A stretch of 34,416 bases of DNA from contig CAZYZB010000005.1 in NCBI GenBank assembly GCA_964651405.1, forward strand, positions 1-34,416. The letters run 5' to 3'. The notes beneath the pieces were generated by a model. It made no database searches. It saw only the letters and a list, made by a program, of their open reading frames with translations, and was not told the origin of the DNA. The translations under genes were made by a program, and so were the position numbers. Shown here piece after piece: positions 1 through 7,084 of the stretch (within the stretch, counting starts at the first letter, position 1; each line of letters begins with the position of its first letter). Source of the stretch: JAWBOD01 sp964651405. Its GTDB lineage: Archaea > Aenigmatarchaeota > Aenigmatarchaeia > Aenigmatarchaeales > Aenigmatarchaeaceae.

Positions 1-85
1 CTCCAGTTTTTACAGAACGCAGTCACGAAAAATGACTAACGCCATTTTATAAGACTGGCGCTCTACCAGACTAAGCTACCCGCCC
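1..85 (-). tRNA. tRNA-Ile (UAU), intron-containing, 3' part outside window
   Basis: Read on the minus strand from 85: acceptor arm GGGCGGG, TA, D-arm GCTT..GAGC, then anticodon stem CCAGT pairing with ACTGG at 7-3. Between the stem halves lies a normal 7-base loop (CTTATAA) plus an intron of about 39 bases. The bases TTAT pair with GTAA near the intron end and AAA bulges lie on both sides, a bulge-helix-bulge as cut by the archaeal splicing endonuclease. After splicing the anticodon is UAU at 51-49, reading AUA. The variable loop, T arm and acceptor 3' strand lie beyond the window edge. The intron also forms its own hairpin (AGTCA/TGACT). The identity depends on this splice placement. Confidence 0.75.
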
Positions 86-121
86 ATTAAAGATTTATTC
101 TGTGTAAAGTAATTTAAAAAT

Positions 122-1015
122 ATGCTAGACTTAAAGCAACAGGTTAAAGGTTTTTTAGAGGAAAATGACTATGCTACTTGCGAATATCATGGATGTTTTG
201 ACATAGTAGCAAAGAAAGACTTATTGATACTATTAAAAGTCCTGCTAAACGTTGATGCCTTTCAAAAAGAACAGGCAAAAAATCTAAAGATCATCTCAAA
301 CAACTTAGACGGCTATCCTATGCTCATAGGCGTACAAACCAATAGGGAGAAATTAAAAACTGGGATAGTCTATGAGAGATTCGAAATGCCAACGCTTTCT
401 GTTGAAACCTTTGAAAAGTTGATTTGCAACAAGATTTTCCCAAGAATTTACAGAGACAAAGGCGGTCTATATGTTGAGATTGATTCGGAAGTTCTCAAAG
501 ACGCTAGAAAAGGTAAGAGTTTGACGCAAAGGGAACTAGCAGAGGCAGTAGGAATTAACAAAAAAGTGATTTATGAACATGAGAAAAAACAGCTAAGGAT
601 GCTTCTAGACATAGCTGAAAAACTAGAACGAATACTCAATGAAAAAATAATAAAATCAGTTGAAATTTTTAAGAGATATGAAGAGCATGGTCAACCAAAG
701 GATTTGCTAGAAAAAAATATTGGTAGAAACTTGGAAAAAATAGGCTTTAAGACGGATTTTGTTAAGCAGTCACCGCTAGACGTGTTCGCTAAAGAAAAGG
801 CTTTGATAATTTCTGATATTGAAATTGATAAGAGAAAGATGAAAAAAAGGGCTGCAGACTTGAAGGAATTCATCGACGTTGTTAAAAGACCAGCCTTACT
901 TATTACTGAAAAAACTAAGAAAGAGGAACTTTTGGGAATTCCGTTGATAGAGAGAAAGGAATTGGAGAATATTGAAAAGAAGGATTTAATAAAGAGAGCT
1001 AAAAAAGCAATTTAA
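122..1015 (+). CDS. COG1395-type HTH transcriptional regulator
   Basis: A 297-residue protein with a central XRE-type helix-turn-helix at about residues 122-175 (LTQRELAEAVGINKKVIYEHE), flanked by two similar domains. The N-terminal segment FDIVAKKDLLILLKV and the C-terminal segment LDVFAKEKALIISDI look like two copies of one restriction-endonuclease-like fold. This order is typical of the archaeal 'putative HTH-type transcriptional regulatory protein' family (COG1395). Its targets are not established. The gene diverges from the tRNA, and a 36-base AT-rich spacer (TTTAAA near 112-117) must serve both. No ribosome site is visible before the ATG, so a leaderless mRNA is likely. The family call is fairly sure; the nuclease-like reading of the flanking domains is inference. 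Confidence 0.75.
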   Translation: MLDLKQQVKGFLEENDYATCEYHGCFDIVAKKDLLILLKVLLNVDAFQKEQAKNLKIISNNLDGYPMLIGVQTNREKLKTGIVYERFEMPTLSVETFEKLICNKIFPRIYRDKGGLYVEIDSEVLKDARKGKSLTQRELAEAVGINKKVIYEHEKKQLRMLLDIAEKLERILNEKIIKSVEIFKRYEEHGQPKDLLEKNIGRNLEKIGFKTDFVKQSPLDVFAKEKALIISDIEIDKRKMKKRAADLKEFIDVVKRPALLITEKTKKEELLGIPLIERKELENIEKKDLIKRAKKAI

Positions 1016-1037
1016 TGTCTACATTCTAATTATTCTT

Positions 1038-1400
1038 ATGCCAATGCCAACTGGATTGTTCGTTTTACCTTATGCATCATCATTCTTCTGGAGTCTGCCT
1101 ATGATTTTCCTTATTTTATGCGAATTGACTGCTGACTTCCTAGGAAAGAAATGGACTTTGCATAAAAAATCTATTCTTTTTATCGCATCGCTGTCACTCT
1201 ACGTGATAGGCAATGCTTTTTGGCTTTTTGCTGTTTTGAATGGTGTAGGTTTGGCGAGAGGCATAATTTTGTTTGCAGTAGGTCAAGAGATAACTGCTGT
1301 CTTAATGGGCATAGTTTATTTTAAGGAGAGCCATAGCAGGAAGCAACTTGCTGGAATAGCATTGGGTCTTGTTACAATAGCAATTATGGGTGGTGTCTAA
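1038..1400 (+). CDS. SMR/EmrE-like small membrane transporter, subunit A
   Basis: A 120-residue hydrophobic protein with four predicted membrane helices. The first helix holds a glutamate (LCELTADFLGKKW) where EmrE has its proton/substrate-binding Glu14. The second half (NAFWLFAVLNGVGLARGI) aligns by eye with the EmrE segment around SFWLLAQTLAYIPTGIAYA. The small multidrug resistance family exports cations or guanidinium-type compounds in exchange for protons; the substrate here is unknown. Its stop codon shares one base with the next start (TAATG), so the pair is translationally coupled, like other two-gene SMR systems. The N-terminus is longer than usual; the internal ATG at 1101 would put the Glu at residue 8. 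Confidence 0.65.
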   Translation: MPMPTGLFVLPYASSFFWSLPMIFLILCELTADFLGKKWTLHKKSILFIASLSLYVIGNAFWLFAVLNGVGLARGIILFAVGQEITAVLMGIVYFKESHSRKQLAGIALGLVTIAIMGGV

Positions 1401-1726
1401 TGAAGTGGATTATACCATTCAGCCTACTTATGATATTTGAAACTCTTGGGAACTTCGCAGCCGGTCTGTTTGGCTCGTTTCAAAACATCTTTCTAGTTCC
1501 TTTGGTTTTGTTGGTTTATGCTATAGCAAACTACTTTTGGCTACAAGCTTTGAAAAATGGTAGCGGCTTGGCAAGAGGAACAGTGTATTTTGGAGTAGCA
1601 GTTGTTATAACCACAGTTTTGGTTGGATTCGCATTTTATGAAGAGACGCTAACCTTGCTAAAGTCAGCTGGGATAGGACTAGGAGTAGTATCTCTCTTTC
1701 TCATGTCTGATTTTAAAAAGGTCTAA
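1400..1726 (+). CDS. SMR/EmrE-like small membrane transporter, subunit B
   Basis: A 108-residue, four-helix membrane protein related to its upstream neighbour. It has the first-helix glutamate (MIFETLGNFAAG) and the segment NYFWLQALKNGSGLARGTVYF matching NAFWLFAVLNGVGLARGI of the partner. Its ATG overlaps the partner's stop by one base. The two probably form an antiparallel heterodimer, as known for paired SMR proteins such as EbrAB; this is inference from pairing and family. The EamA/DMT superfamily is the broader alternative, but the length and the helix-1 glutamate favour SMR. Confidence 0.65.
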   Translation: MKWIIPFSLLMIFETLGNFAAGLFGSFQNIFLVPLVLLVYAIANYFWLQALKNGSGLARGTVYFGVAVVITTVLVGFAFYEETLTLLKSAGIGLGVVSLFLMSDFKKV

Positions 1727-1750
1727 ATATCATAACTTCTAGGTGATTTA

Positions 1751-2035
1751 GTGGGAGTGTTTAAAGAATTTATGGATTTTATAAAGAAACAAAATATCAT
1801 AACAGTTGCATTAGGTTTGATAACAGGTTTTGCAGCTAAGACATTGATAGATGCCCTAGTAGCAGACTTAATAGCTCCATTATACGAGCCTTACATAGGA
1901 CTTGGTGCTGAGGCCTCAATAACGCTAGGCCTATCAGTTTTCAAGATTGGAGATTTTTTGCATGCGTTTATCAGTTTTATAGTAATCCTATTCATAGTCT
2001 TCATAATAGGTAAGAAACTAGCAAAAACAATGTGA
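1751..2035 (+). CDS. mscL: Large-conductance mechanosensitive channel MscL
   Basis: A 94-residue protein. FKEFMDFIKKQNIITVALGLITGFA is the MscL start: an amphipathic N-terminal helix, then a pore-lining helix. A short loop follows and a second membrane helix (FLHAFISFIVILFIVFIIGKKL). The family forms homopentamers that open under membrane tension to release solutes. The protein stops just after helix 2, so it lacks the cytoplasmic helical bundle of longer relatives (E. coli MscL is 136 residues). The start is GTG at 1751, preceded by AGGTGATTTA, the same ribosome site as other genes here. A T-rich stretch follows the stop. Confidence 0.8.
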   Translation: MGVFKEFMDFIKKQNIITVALGLITGFAAKTLIDALVADLIAPLYEPYIGLGAEASITLGLSVFKIGDFLHAFISFIVILFIVFIIGKKLAKTM

Positions 2036-2066
2036 TTTTTGTATTTTTCTATTTTAAACAGTCAAG

Positions 2067-2117
2067 TTTAAATATACTTACATACACATATATTTTTACT
2101 TAATAATTATGAGGTGA
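2067..2117 (+). promoter_or_regulatory. Thermosome promoter and ribosome site
   Basis: A TATA box (TTTAAATATAC, 2067-2077) lies about 50 bases before the thermosome ATG. The ribosome site GAGGTGAT at 2111-2118 has five bases between GGTG and ATG. Transcription probably starts near 2100, leaving a short leader. Confidence 0.6.
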
Positions 2118-2121
2118 TTTA

Positions 2122-3768
2122 ATGAGTAATGGACAAGGTCAATTAACAGGCCAACCTATCTTGGTTTTACCAGAAGGCACTTTCAGGACTTTAGGCAAGG
2201 ACGCCCAACATAACAACATAGCAGCTGCAAAGGCTGTTGCAGATGCTGTTAGGTCGACTTTAGGACCTAAAGGAATGGATAAAATGCTTGTTGATAATCT
2301 TGGTGACATTGTTATAACAAACGATGGTGTAACAATTCTAGAAGAAATGCAAATAGAACATCCAGCTGCAAAAATGCTTGTGGAAGTCGCAAAGACTCAG
2401 AATGAAGAAGTTGGAGACGGAACAACAACTGCTGCTGTCCTAGCTGGTGAATTGCTTAAAAAAGCAGAAGCACTGCTTGACCAGGATATACACCCAACAG
2501 TCATAACAAGGGGTTATAAATTAGCTAGAGAAAAAGCTTTAGAAATTCTTAAAAATATTTCAGAAGAGATTAAACAGGATGATATTGATGATTTGATAAA
2601 AATTGCAATAACATCAATGAGTGGTAAAGGCGTTGAAAGAGCTTCTGAGCACTTGGCCAAATTAGCTGTAGAAGCAGTAAGAACTGTAATGGAAAGATTT
2701 GATGGAAAAATAGTCATTGATAAGGAAAATATAAAGCTTGAGAAAAAGCAAGGTGGCTCATCTGAGGACACTGAATTAATAAGAGGTATTATAATTGACA
2801 AGGAAGTTGTTCATCCATCAATGCCAAAGCATTTAAAAAATGCAAGAATTGCTTTATTGGATACTTCTTTGGAAATTGAAAAAACAGAGACAGAAGCACA
2901 AATACAAATAACATCTCCAAGTCAATTGCAAACATATTTAGATGAAGAGGAAAAGATCTTAAAAGGCATGGTTGAAAAAGTTGCTGTTTCTAATTGCAAC
3001 GTTTTGTTCTGTCAAAAAGGAATAGATGACGTAGCTCAGCATTACTTAGCAAAAAAAGGAATTTTAACAGCACGAAGAGTTAAGAAGTCTGACATAGAAA
3101 AACTAGCAAAAGCAACTGGCGGAAAAATAATTTCAAATCTTTCAGATTTAACAAACAGTGACTTGGGATTTGCAGGAATTGTTGAAGAGCAGAAAATAGC
3201 AGGCGAACAAATGATTTTTGTAAGAGAGTGCAAGAATCCAAAATCTGTATCAATTCTAATACGTGGCGGAACTGAGCATGTGGTCGATGAAACTGAAAGA
3301 TCTTTGGAAGATGCACTCGGCTCCTTAGTATCTGCATTAGAAATTGGAAGAGTTGTTGCAGGTGGAGGAGCTCCAGAAGAGGCTGTTTCAAAAGGACTAA
3401 GAGAATTTGCACAAAGCTTCTCAGGTAGAGAACAGTTGGCAGTTCTAGCATTTGCAGACGCAATGGAGGTTATTCCTAGGACATTGGCAGAGAATGCAGG
3501 TTTGGACCCAATAGACATTCTCGTAGAATTAAGGTCCGCACACGAGGAAGACAAAATAACTTTCGGCGTAGATGTCTTCAGCGGAAAGATTGTTGACATG
3601 AGAGCCAAAGGCGTCATTGAGCCTTTGAAGATTAAGACTCAGGCAATAAAATCTGCTGCAGAAGCTGCTGAAATGATTCTAAGAATAGATGACATAATAT
3701 CTGCAGGCAAACTAGAGAAAGGTGGAATGCCACAAATGCCCCCTGGAATGGGCGGCGGAGAGGAATAA
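2122..3768 (+). CDS. thsA: Thermosome subunit (group II chaperonin)
   Basis: A full-length 548-residue group II chaperonin subunit. It folds proteins in a double-ring ATP-driven chamber in the cytoplasm. Visible signatures are the N-terminal nucleotide-binding stretch TLGPKGMDKMLVD, the phosphate-binding GDGTTTAAVLAGELL, TSMSGKG, and the C-terminal ATP-site region ending near VDVFSGKIVDM. The protein ends in the Gly/Met-rich tail GGMPQMPPGMGGGEE, which points into the chamber in this family. The gene has its own promoter and is followed by a pyrimidine-rich stretch at 3770-3796 that may end transcription. Only one subunit gene is seen here; others could lie elsewhere. Confidence 0.95.
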   Translation: MSNGQGQLTGQPILVLPEGTFRTLGKDAQHNNIAAAKAVADAVRSTLGPKGMDKMLVDNLGDIVITNDGVTILEEMQIEHPAAKMLVEVAKTQNEEVGDGTTTAAVLAGELLKKAEALLDQDIHPTVITRGYKLAREKALEILKNISEEIKQDDIDDLIKIAITSMSGKGVERASEHLAKLAVEAVRTVMERFDGKIVIDKENIKLEKKQGGSSEDTELIRGIIIDKEVVHPSMPKHLKNARIALLDTSLEIEKTETEAQIQITSPSQLQTYLDEEEKILKGMVEKVAVSNCNVLFCQKGIDDVAQHYLAKKGILTARRVKKSDIEKLAKATGGKIISNLSDLTNSDLGFAGIVEEQKIAGEQMIFVRECKNPKSVSILIRGGTEHVVDETERSLEDALGSLVSALEIGRVVAGGGAPEEAVSKGLREFAQSFSGREQLAVLAFADAMEVIPRTLAENAGLDPIDILVELRSAHEEDKITFGVDVFSGKIVDMRAKGVIEPLKIKTQAIKSAAEAAEMILRIDDIISAGKLEKGGMPQMPPGMGGGEE

Positions 3769-3803
3769 TAATCCTCTTCTTTTTCTTTTATTTTATCAAA
3801 ATG

Positions 3804-3840
3804 TTTATATACCGGTTATTACACATTTCTTAGTAGGAGG
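3804..3840 (+). promoter_or_regulatory. Promoter and strong ribosome site of first pilin
   Basis: The TATA box TTTATATA at 3804-3811 is followed by a canonical AGGAGG at 3835-3840, eight bases before the ATG at 3849. This AGGAGG is stronger than the GGTGAT sites elsewhere and suggests high expression, as expected for a major pilin. Confidence 0.6.
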
Positions 3841-3848
3841 AAATAAAT

Positions 3849-4295
3849 ATGAAAGGAATATCGACAATATTGGCAACAATATTGATAGTTATTATAGTAG
3901 TTGCATTAGTCAGTTTAACATATACATTCGCTGTTGGTTTATTCACAACATCAGCAAAAGGTGCTACAGCAGGTACAGAAGCACTCACAAAAAGATTGCA
4001 GCAAAGTGTTGAAATCATAGGTGATGGTAGTTGTAATGCTGTAACTAATAATATAACCTTTTCAATAAGAAATTCAGGAACTGAAAATATAGGAACTGGA
4101 AGTTTATCTGTACTTATAGCAGGAAAGTTGATTTCAGATAGTAATACTGTACCAAACATAACTGCTGCAACGATGAGTCCAGGACAACTTAAGCAATTTA
4201 GCGCATGGAGTGGAGATGACCTAACGGCTGGAACTGATTACACTTTGACATTATCAGCACCTGCAGGATCAGTTGATAAAACAGTATCATGTTAA
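3849..4295 (+). CDS. Archaeal type IV pilin-like protein (class III signal peptide)
   Basis: A 148-residue protein starting MKGISTILATILIVIIVVAL: a short basic leader, Gly3, then an unbroken hydrophobic helix. This is the class III signal peptide cut by archaeal prepilin peptidase, probably after Gly3, with the helix forming the filament core. The exposed domain is Thr/Ser/Gly-rich beta sequence. It has two cysteines, one near residue 58 (GSCNAV) and one as the very last residue, so the C-terminus may be pinned by a disulfide. It heads a cluster of pilin genes and has its own strong promoter. It could be the major subunit of this filament; that is inference. Confidence 0.75.
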   Translation: MKGISTILATILIVIIVVALVSLTYTFAVGLFTTSAKGATAGTEALTKRLQQSVEIIGDGSCNAVTNNITFSIRNSGTENIGTGSLSVLIAGKLISDSNTVPNITAATMSPGQLKQFSAWSGDDLTAGTDYTLTLSAPAGSVDKTVSC

Positions 4296-4309
4296 TTCAG
4301 TGATGCAAA

Positions 4310-4795
4310 ATGAAGTTGGAAAAGAAATATGCAACATTAATAGCAGTAATAATAATTTTGATTTTTTTATTTGCTTTCTCTTATTTTTCTAAATTTAGTT
4401 TTCTAAATTTCAAACCTCCTATAGCAACAGCTGGTGGAGAAACTCCTACCAATGTTGAAACTGGCAGCACAGAAAATCCTCCAACAGTGATTGCAGCAAA
4501 AAAAACTTTTAGTTTTGCTTCTGCATCATGCACAGTATCAGGAAGTGTGGATACAGTAAGATTTAAAATCCAAGCAGGAGAATATGCCATTGGTGCAGGA
4601 GAGATGGCTGTAATCTTAGATGGCTCAGGAGCCGCATTTAAAGACTCTCAAGGCAATAAATTAAATGCTGTATCCTTGAATGCAAACTCTATATCTGATG
4701 AATTTAGCTATACTACAACAGACCACAGACCCACGAGAAAAATAGAAGTTGCCGCACCTTCAGGTGCACTTGAACGCATTGTAGAATGTTCTTAA
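4310..4795 (+). CDS. Membrane-anchored pilin-domain paralogue
   Basis: 161 residues with an N-terminal membrane helix (residues about 8-26, ATLIAVIIILIFLFAF) and a Pro/Thr-rich linker. The outer domain resembles the preceding pilin: SASCTVSG near the middle and ECS at the end match that protein's GSCNAV and its terminal Cys. The leader lacks the typical Gly cleavage site (MKLEKKYATL), so it may stay anchored rather than enter a filament. It starts 14 bases after the pilin stop, behind a GTGAT ribosome site, and is probably co-transcribed. The relation to the pilin domain is judged by eye from spacing and the two cysteines. Confidence 0.55.
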   Translation: MKLEKKYATLIAVIIILIFLFAFSYFSKFSFLNFKPPIATAGGETPTNVETGSTENPPTVIAAKKTFSFASASCTVSGSVDTVRFKIQAGEYAIGAGEMAVILDGSGAAFKDSQGNKLNAVSLNANSISDEFSYTTTDHRPTRKIEVAAPSGALERIVECS

Positions 4796-4801
4796 AGAAG
4801 A

Positions 4802-4809
4802 TTTATATA
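4802..4809 (+). promoter_or_regulatory. TATA box of coiled-coil gene (decides start)
   Basis: TTTATATA lies about 25 bases before the ATG at 4831, the distance expected when transcription begins at the start codon (leaderless mRNA). This favours 4831 over the earlier in-frame ATG at 4786, which would lie upstream of the transcription start. Confidence 0.5.
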
Positions 4810-4830
4810 GCGGCTATTAAAAATATTGTT

Positions 4831-5325
4831 ATGCCAGATGAAAGTACAGAAAGTTACGAGATAATACCTGTTACCCCTCTAAAGAAATTGGAGCAAAGAA
4901 TAGAAAGAGTAGAACAAACAGGAACAATCCCTCAGCTACAAAGTTTAATAAACCAAATAATAGAGCTGATAAGAAGCAACCAAAAAATTGTTAACGACGT
5001 GATTCAGGCGAACGCAGAACTAAGGAATGAAATTTCAAAACTGCCTCCGAAAATTGATGAGTTAACAACAATAATGAAGAATTTTATTGCATTGGTTGAG
5101 GCTGCAGGAAAAGAAGAAGTGTCTGCTCCGAGTGCAGAAGCATTAAAACCACTAACAGAGTATTTACAAAAGATGGTCGACCAAAACCAGAAAATATTAG
5201 AAGGAAGTCAATCAATGATAGAGCAACTAGACAACATTTCAAGAAAATTAAGAGGTGGTACACCGGTGTCTCAATTTATGTCTTCATATCCTGGCATGAA
5301 ATTTAGAAGGGAGGCTACACAATGA
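4831..5325 (+). CDS. Coiled-coil cytoplasmic protein in pilin cluster
   Basis: 164 residues from the preferred start. It has no membrane helix. It is rich in Glu, Gln, Lys, Ile and Leu in heptad-like spacing over residues about 18-150 (LKKLEQRIERVEQTG, IIELIRSNQKIVNDV, LQKMVDQNQKILEGS), so long coiled coils are likely. I do not recognise a family. It overlaps the next gene by four bases (ATGA), and that gene overlaps the following pilin in the same way, so the three are a coupled unit. A role as cytoplasmic partner or scaffold for filament assembly, comparable in position only to FlaC-type archaellum proteins, is inference. Confidence 0.6.
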   Translation: MPDESTESYEIIPVTPLKKLEQRIERVEQTGTIPQLQSLINQIIELIRSNQKIVNDVIQANAELRNEISKLPPKIDELTTIMKNFIALVEAAGKEEVSAPSAEALKPLTEYLQKMVDQNQKILEGSQSMIEQLDNISRKLRGGTPVSQFMSSYPGMKFRREATQ

Positions 5326-5537
5326 GATATAAATTGTTTATAAGAACTGTAACTGTGGTTATTGAGGTAATAATAACCCTAGTAATATTAATAATGTTTA
5401 CAGCATTTTCAATAAAACCAACAGAGATATCTTTATTTACCAGTGCTCTAATATTAGTAATGATAATGGTACAGTTATATACCGTGAATGTACTATTAGA
5501 TGTATATGAGAAATTAGAAGCGGTGAAAAAGAAATGA
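5322..5537 (+). CDS. Small two-helix membrane protein
   Basis: 71 residues with two membrane helices (about residues 9-30 and 38-60) and a basic tail, LEAVKKK. I do not recognise a family. It overlaps both neighbours by ATGA: the coiled-coil protein upstream and the pilin downstream. That suggests fixed-ratio translation and a membrane partner for the coiled-coil protein. Confidence 0.6.
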   Translation: MRYKLFIRTVTVVIEVIITLVILIMFTAFSIKPTEISLFTSALILVMIMVQLYTVNVLLDVYEKLEAVKKK

Positions 5538-6013
5538 AAGGTGTTTCATCGGTTATAGCAATAATTTTGATACTTATGATAGTTATTGCTTTAGCTGCTT
5601 TGGCTTATACATGGTTCTCTGGAATATTCGCTAGCTTGACAGGAACTGCTTCAGTTGCTGTTTCGCAGACAACTGGTGCTATGGGTACGCAGTTTAGAAT
5701 TGAAGCTGCTAAATATACTGGAAGTAATTTGTGGAATGTTAATGTAACAGTAAGAAATATTGGAACACAGAACTTCAATCCTAATAAAACTGCTATATAC
5801 ATAGGAGGTTCACCTGCAAATTACGCAGGCATATGTGTCATTGGAACAGGATGTAGTGCAACTACAATGACAAATTTACCATCACAGGCTACAGCAATTT
5901 TTTATAATGTTACAAATGCAACAGGTGTTCTCGCATGTACTGCATCAGGCGGCGCAATTGTAGGAATAACAATAGAAACTGGCTTACAAGATTCGAGGAC
6001 TATTAGTTGTTAG
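5534..6013 (+). CDS. Type IV pilin-like protein, cassette copy 1
   Basis: 159 residues beginning MKGVSSVIAIILILMIVIAL: class III signal peptide with likely cleavage after Gly3, then the filament-core helix. Residues about 7-43 are encoded by DNA identical to the two following pilins. The rest is a distinct beta-rich, glycosylation-prone domain with four cysteines, the last being the final residue (TISC). It starts inside the stop codon of the two-helix gene (ATGA). First of three tandem copies; see the repeat entries. Confidence 0.8.
   Translation: MKGVSSVIAIILILMIVIALAALAYTWFSGIFASLTGTASVAVSQTTGAMGTQFRIEAAKYTGSNLWNVNVTVRNIGTQNFNPNKTAIYIGGSPANYAGICVIGTGCSATTMTNLPSQATAIFYNVTNATGVLACTASGGAIVGITIETGLQDSRTISC
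5552..5662 (+). repeat. Pilin 5' cassette, copy 1 (111 bp shared with copy 2)
   Basis: 5552-5662 is identical base for base to 6046-6156, including all synonymous positions. It encodes the core helix and neck (VIAIILILMIVIALAALAY and onward to TASVAV). The sequence upstream of this point (ATGAAAGGTGTTTCATCG) differs from the other copies. Confidence 0.9.
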
Positions 6014-6147
6014 GTGATTATGATATGAAAAAAGGCGTGTCAGAAGTTATAGCAATAATTTTGATACTTATGATAGTTATTGCTTTAGCTGCTTTGGCTT
6101 ATACATGGTTCTCTGGAATATTCGCTAGCTTGACAGGAACTGCTTCA
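6013..6147 (+). repeat. Pilin 5' cassette, copy 2 (135 bp shared with copy 3)
   Basis: 6013-6147 is identical to 6541-6675. It includes the ribosome site GGTGATTATGAT, the start codon and the first 41 codons. Identity ends sharply inside the TGTAS neck, after which the genes no longer resemble each other at DNA level. Confidence 0.9.
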
Positions 6148-6540
6148 GTTGCTGTTACAACAACTACTTCACAAATGGCTACAGCATTTAAGATAGATAC
6201 TATCAAATGGACTCCTCAAGTCGGTCTTGCATTTACACTAAGGAATGTAGGATCTCAGAGTTTTAATGCTAGTTGGCAAACTCTTGGAATTTATATTGAT
6301 AATAACTTAGTTACTGCTAGCACTTGGAACTTTTTCTCAGGTCCTGGTTGTTCATTTAGTTCTGCAAGTGGCTTTATGCTAGAAAAAGGATGCACAGTAA
6401 CTTGGTCAAACAATACATTCTTGTTTAGCCCAGCTGGAGGTGCACAAGTATATTGTCTAGGAGGATGCCCAGGAGGAGCATGTAATATTTCAAAAATAAC
6501 CACTCAAGCAGGTATAGACTCAAAAACTATTATATGTTAA
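6025..6540 (+). CDS. Type IV pilin-like protein, cassette copy 2
   Basis: 171 residues from ATG 6025. This start follows the ribosome site GGTGAT at 6013 and gives the proper class III leader MKKGVSEVIAI; the earlier in-frame ATG at 6007 would add MLGDYD and overlap the previous gene. After the shared helix the outer domain is unlike its neighbours: Trp-containing, with a cysteine cluster (CLGGCPGGAC) and a final Cys (TIIC), six cysteines in total, an even number. It is probably a surface filament subunit or minor pilin. Confidence 0.8.
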   Translation: MKKGVSEVIAIILILMIVIALAALAYTWFSGIFASLTGTASVAVTTTTSQMATAFKIDTIKWTPQVGLAFTLRNVGSQSFNASWQTLGIYIDNNLVTASTWNFFSGPGCSFSSASGFMLEKGCTVTWSNNTFLFSPAGGAQVYCLGGCPGGACNISKITTQAGIDSKTIIC

Positions 6541-6675
6541 GGTGATTATGATATGAAAAAAGGCGTGTCAGAAGTTATAGCAATAATTTTGATACTTATG
6601 ATAGTTATTGCTTTAGCTGCTTTGGCTTATACATGGTTCTCTGGAATATTCGCTAGCTTGACAGGAACTGCTTCA
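6541..6675 (+). repeat. Pilin 5' cassette, copy 3
   Basis: A 135-bp perfect copy of 6013-6147, again starting with the ribosome site directly after the preceding stop codon and ending in the neck codons (..ACTGCTTCA). Confidence 0.9.
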
Positions 6676-7020
6676 ACAGCTGTCACACAAACTACAAACA
6701 CAATGGCAACACAGTTTTCAATTGAAAATGTTATACAAAATCCTTACACAGGAACCTCAATAAATTTTGTGATAAGAAATATTGGAACACAAAATATTGT
6801 TTTAGACACACTAAATGCTTATACTGGTGATGGAACACCTCTTACTGAATCAACTACAGGAACTCTTGCCTCAAATGCACGTAGTAACACTCTCACTGTT
6901 AATAGTGCTCCTCCATGTAGCACATGTAGCGGTCATATCTGTTATTATGGAAGCAACCCACAAACATTAAGAATTACATTTGCGTCTGGCTTAGAGAATT
7001 CAGCAATAGTAACATGCTAG
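6553..7020 (+). CDS. Type IV pilin-like protein, cassette copy 3
   Basis: 155 residues with the same N-terminal 41 residues as copy 2 (MKKGVSEVIAIILILMIVIA) and a different outer domain. It carries CSTCSGHIC and ends in Cys (IVTC), four cysteines in total. It is the last gene of this filament cluster; T-rich sequence follows. Family and processing are as for the other copies. Confidence 0.8.
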   Translation: MKKGVSEVIAIILILMIVIALAALAYTWFSGIFASLTGTASTAVTQTTNTMATQFSIENVIQNPYTGTSINFVIRNIGTQNIVLDTLNAYTGDGTPLTESTTGTLASNARSNTLTVNSAPPCSTCSGHICYYGSNPQTLRITFASGLENSAIVTC

Positions 7021-7025
7021 AAAAT

Positions 7026-7051
7026 CATTTTTAATTTTTTCTTTTATTTGT
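7026..7051 (+). terminator. T-rich terminator after pilin array
   Basis: A pyrimidine-rich stretch with T4, T6 and T4 runs follows the last pilin stop. Archaeal polymerase ends on such oligo-T tracts. It lies between convergent genes and no clear hairpin is present. Confidence 0.45.
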
Positions 7052-7084
7052 TAATTTTAGTATGAATACAACTTATAGTTATAA

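Noticed and set aside
3042..3617. 191-codon minus-strand ORF opposite the thermosome gene
   Set aside because: Shadow of a highly conserved gene; low-complexity Ser/Ala/Pro composition from reversed codons.
5552..6675. Possible CRISPR-like repeat array
   Set aside because: The repeats are 111-135 bp, coding, and lie at the 5' ends of complete pilin genes; there are no short spacers.
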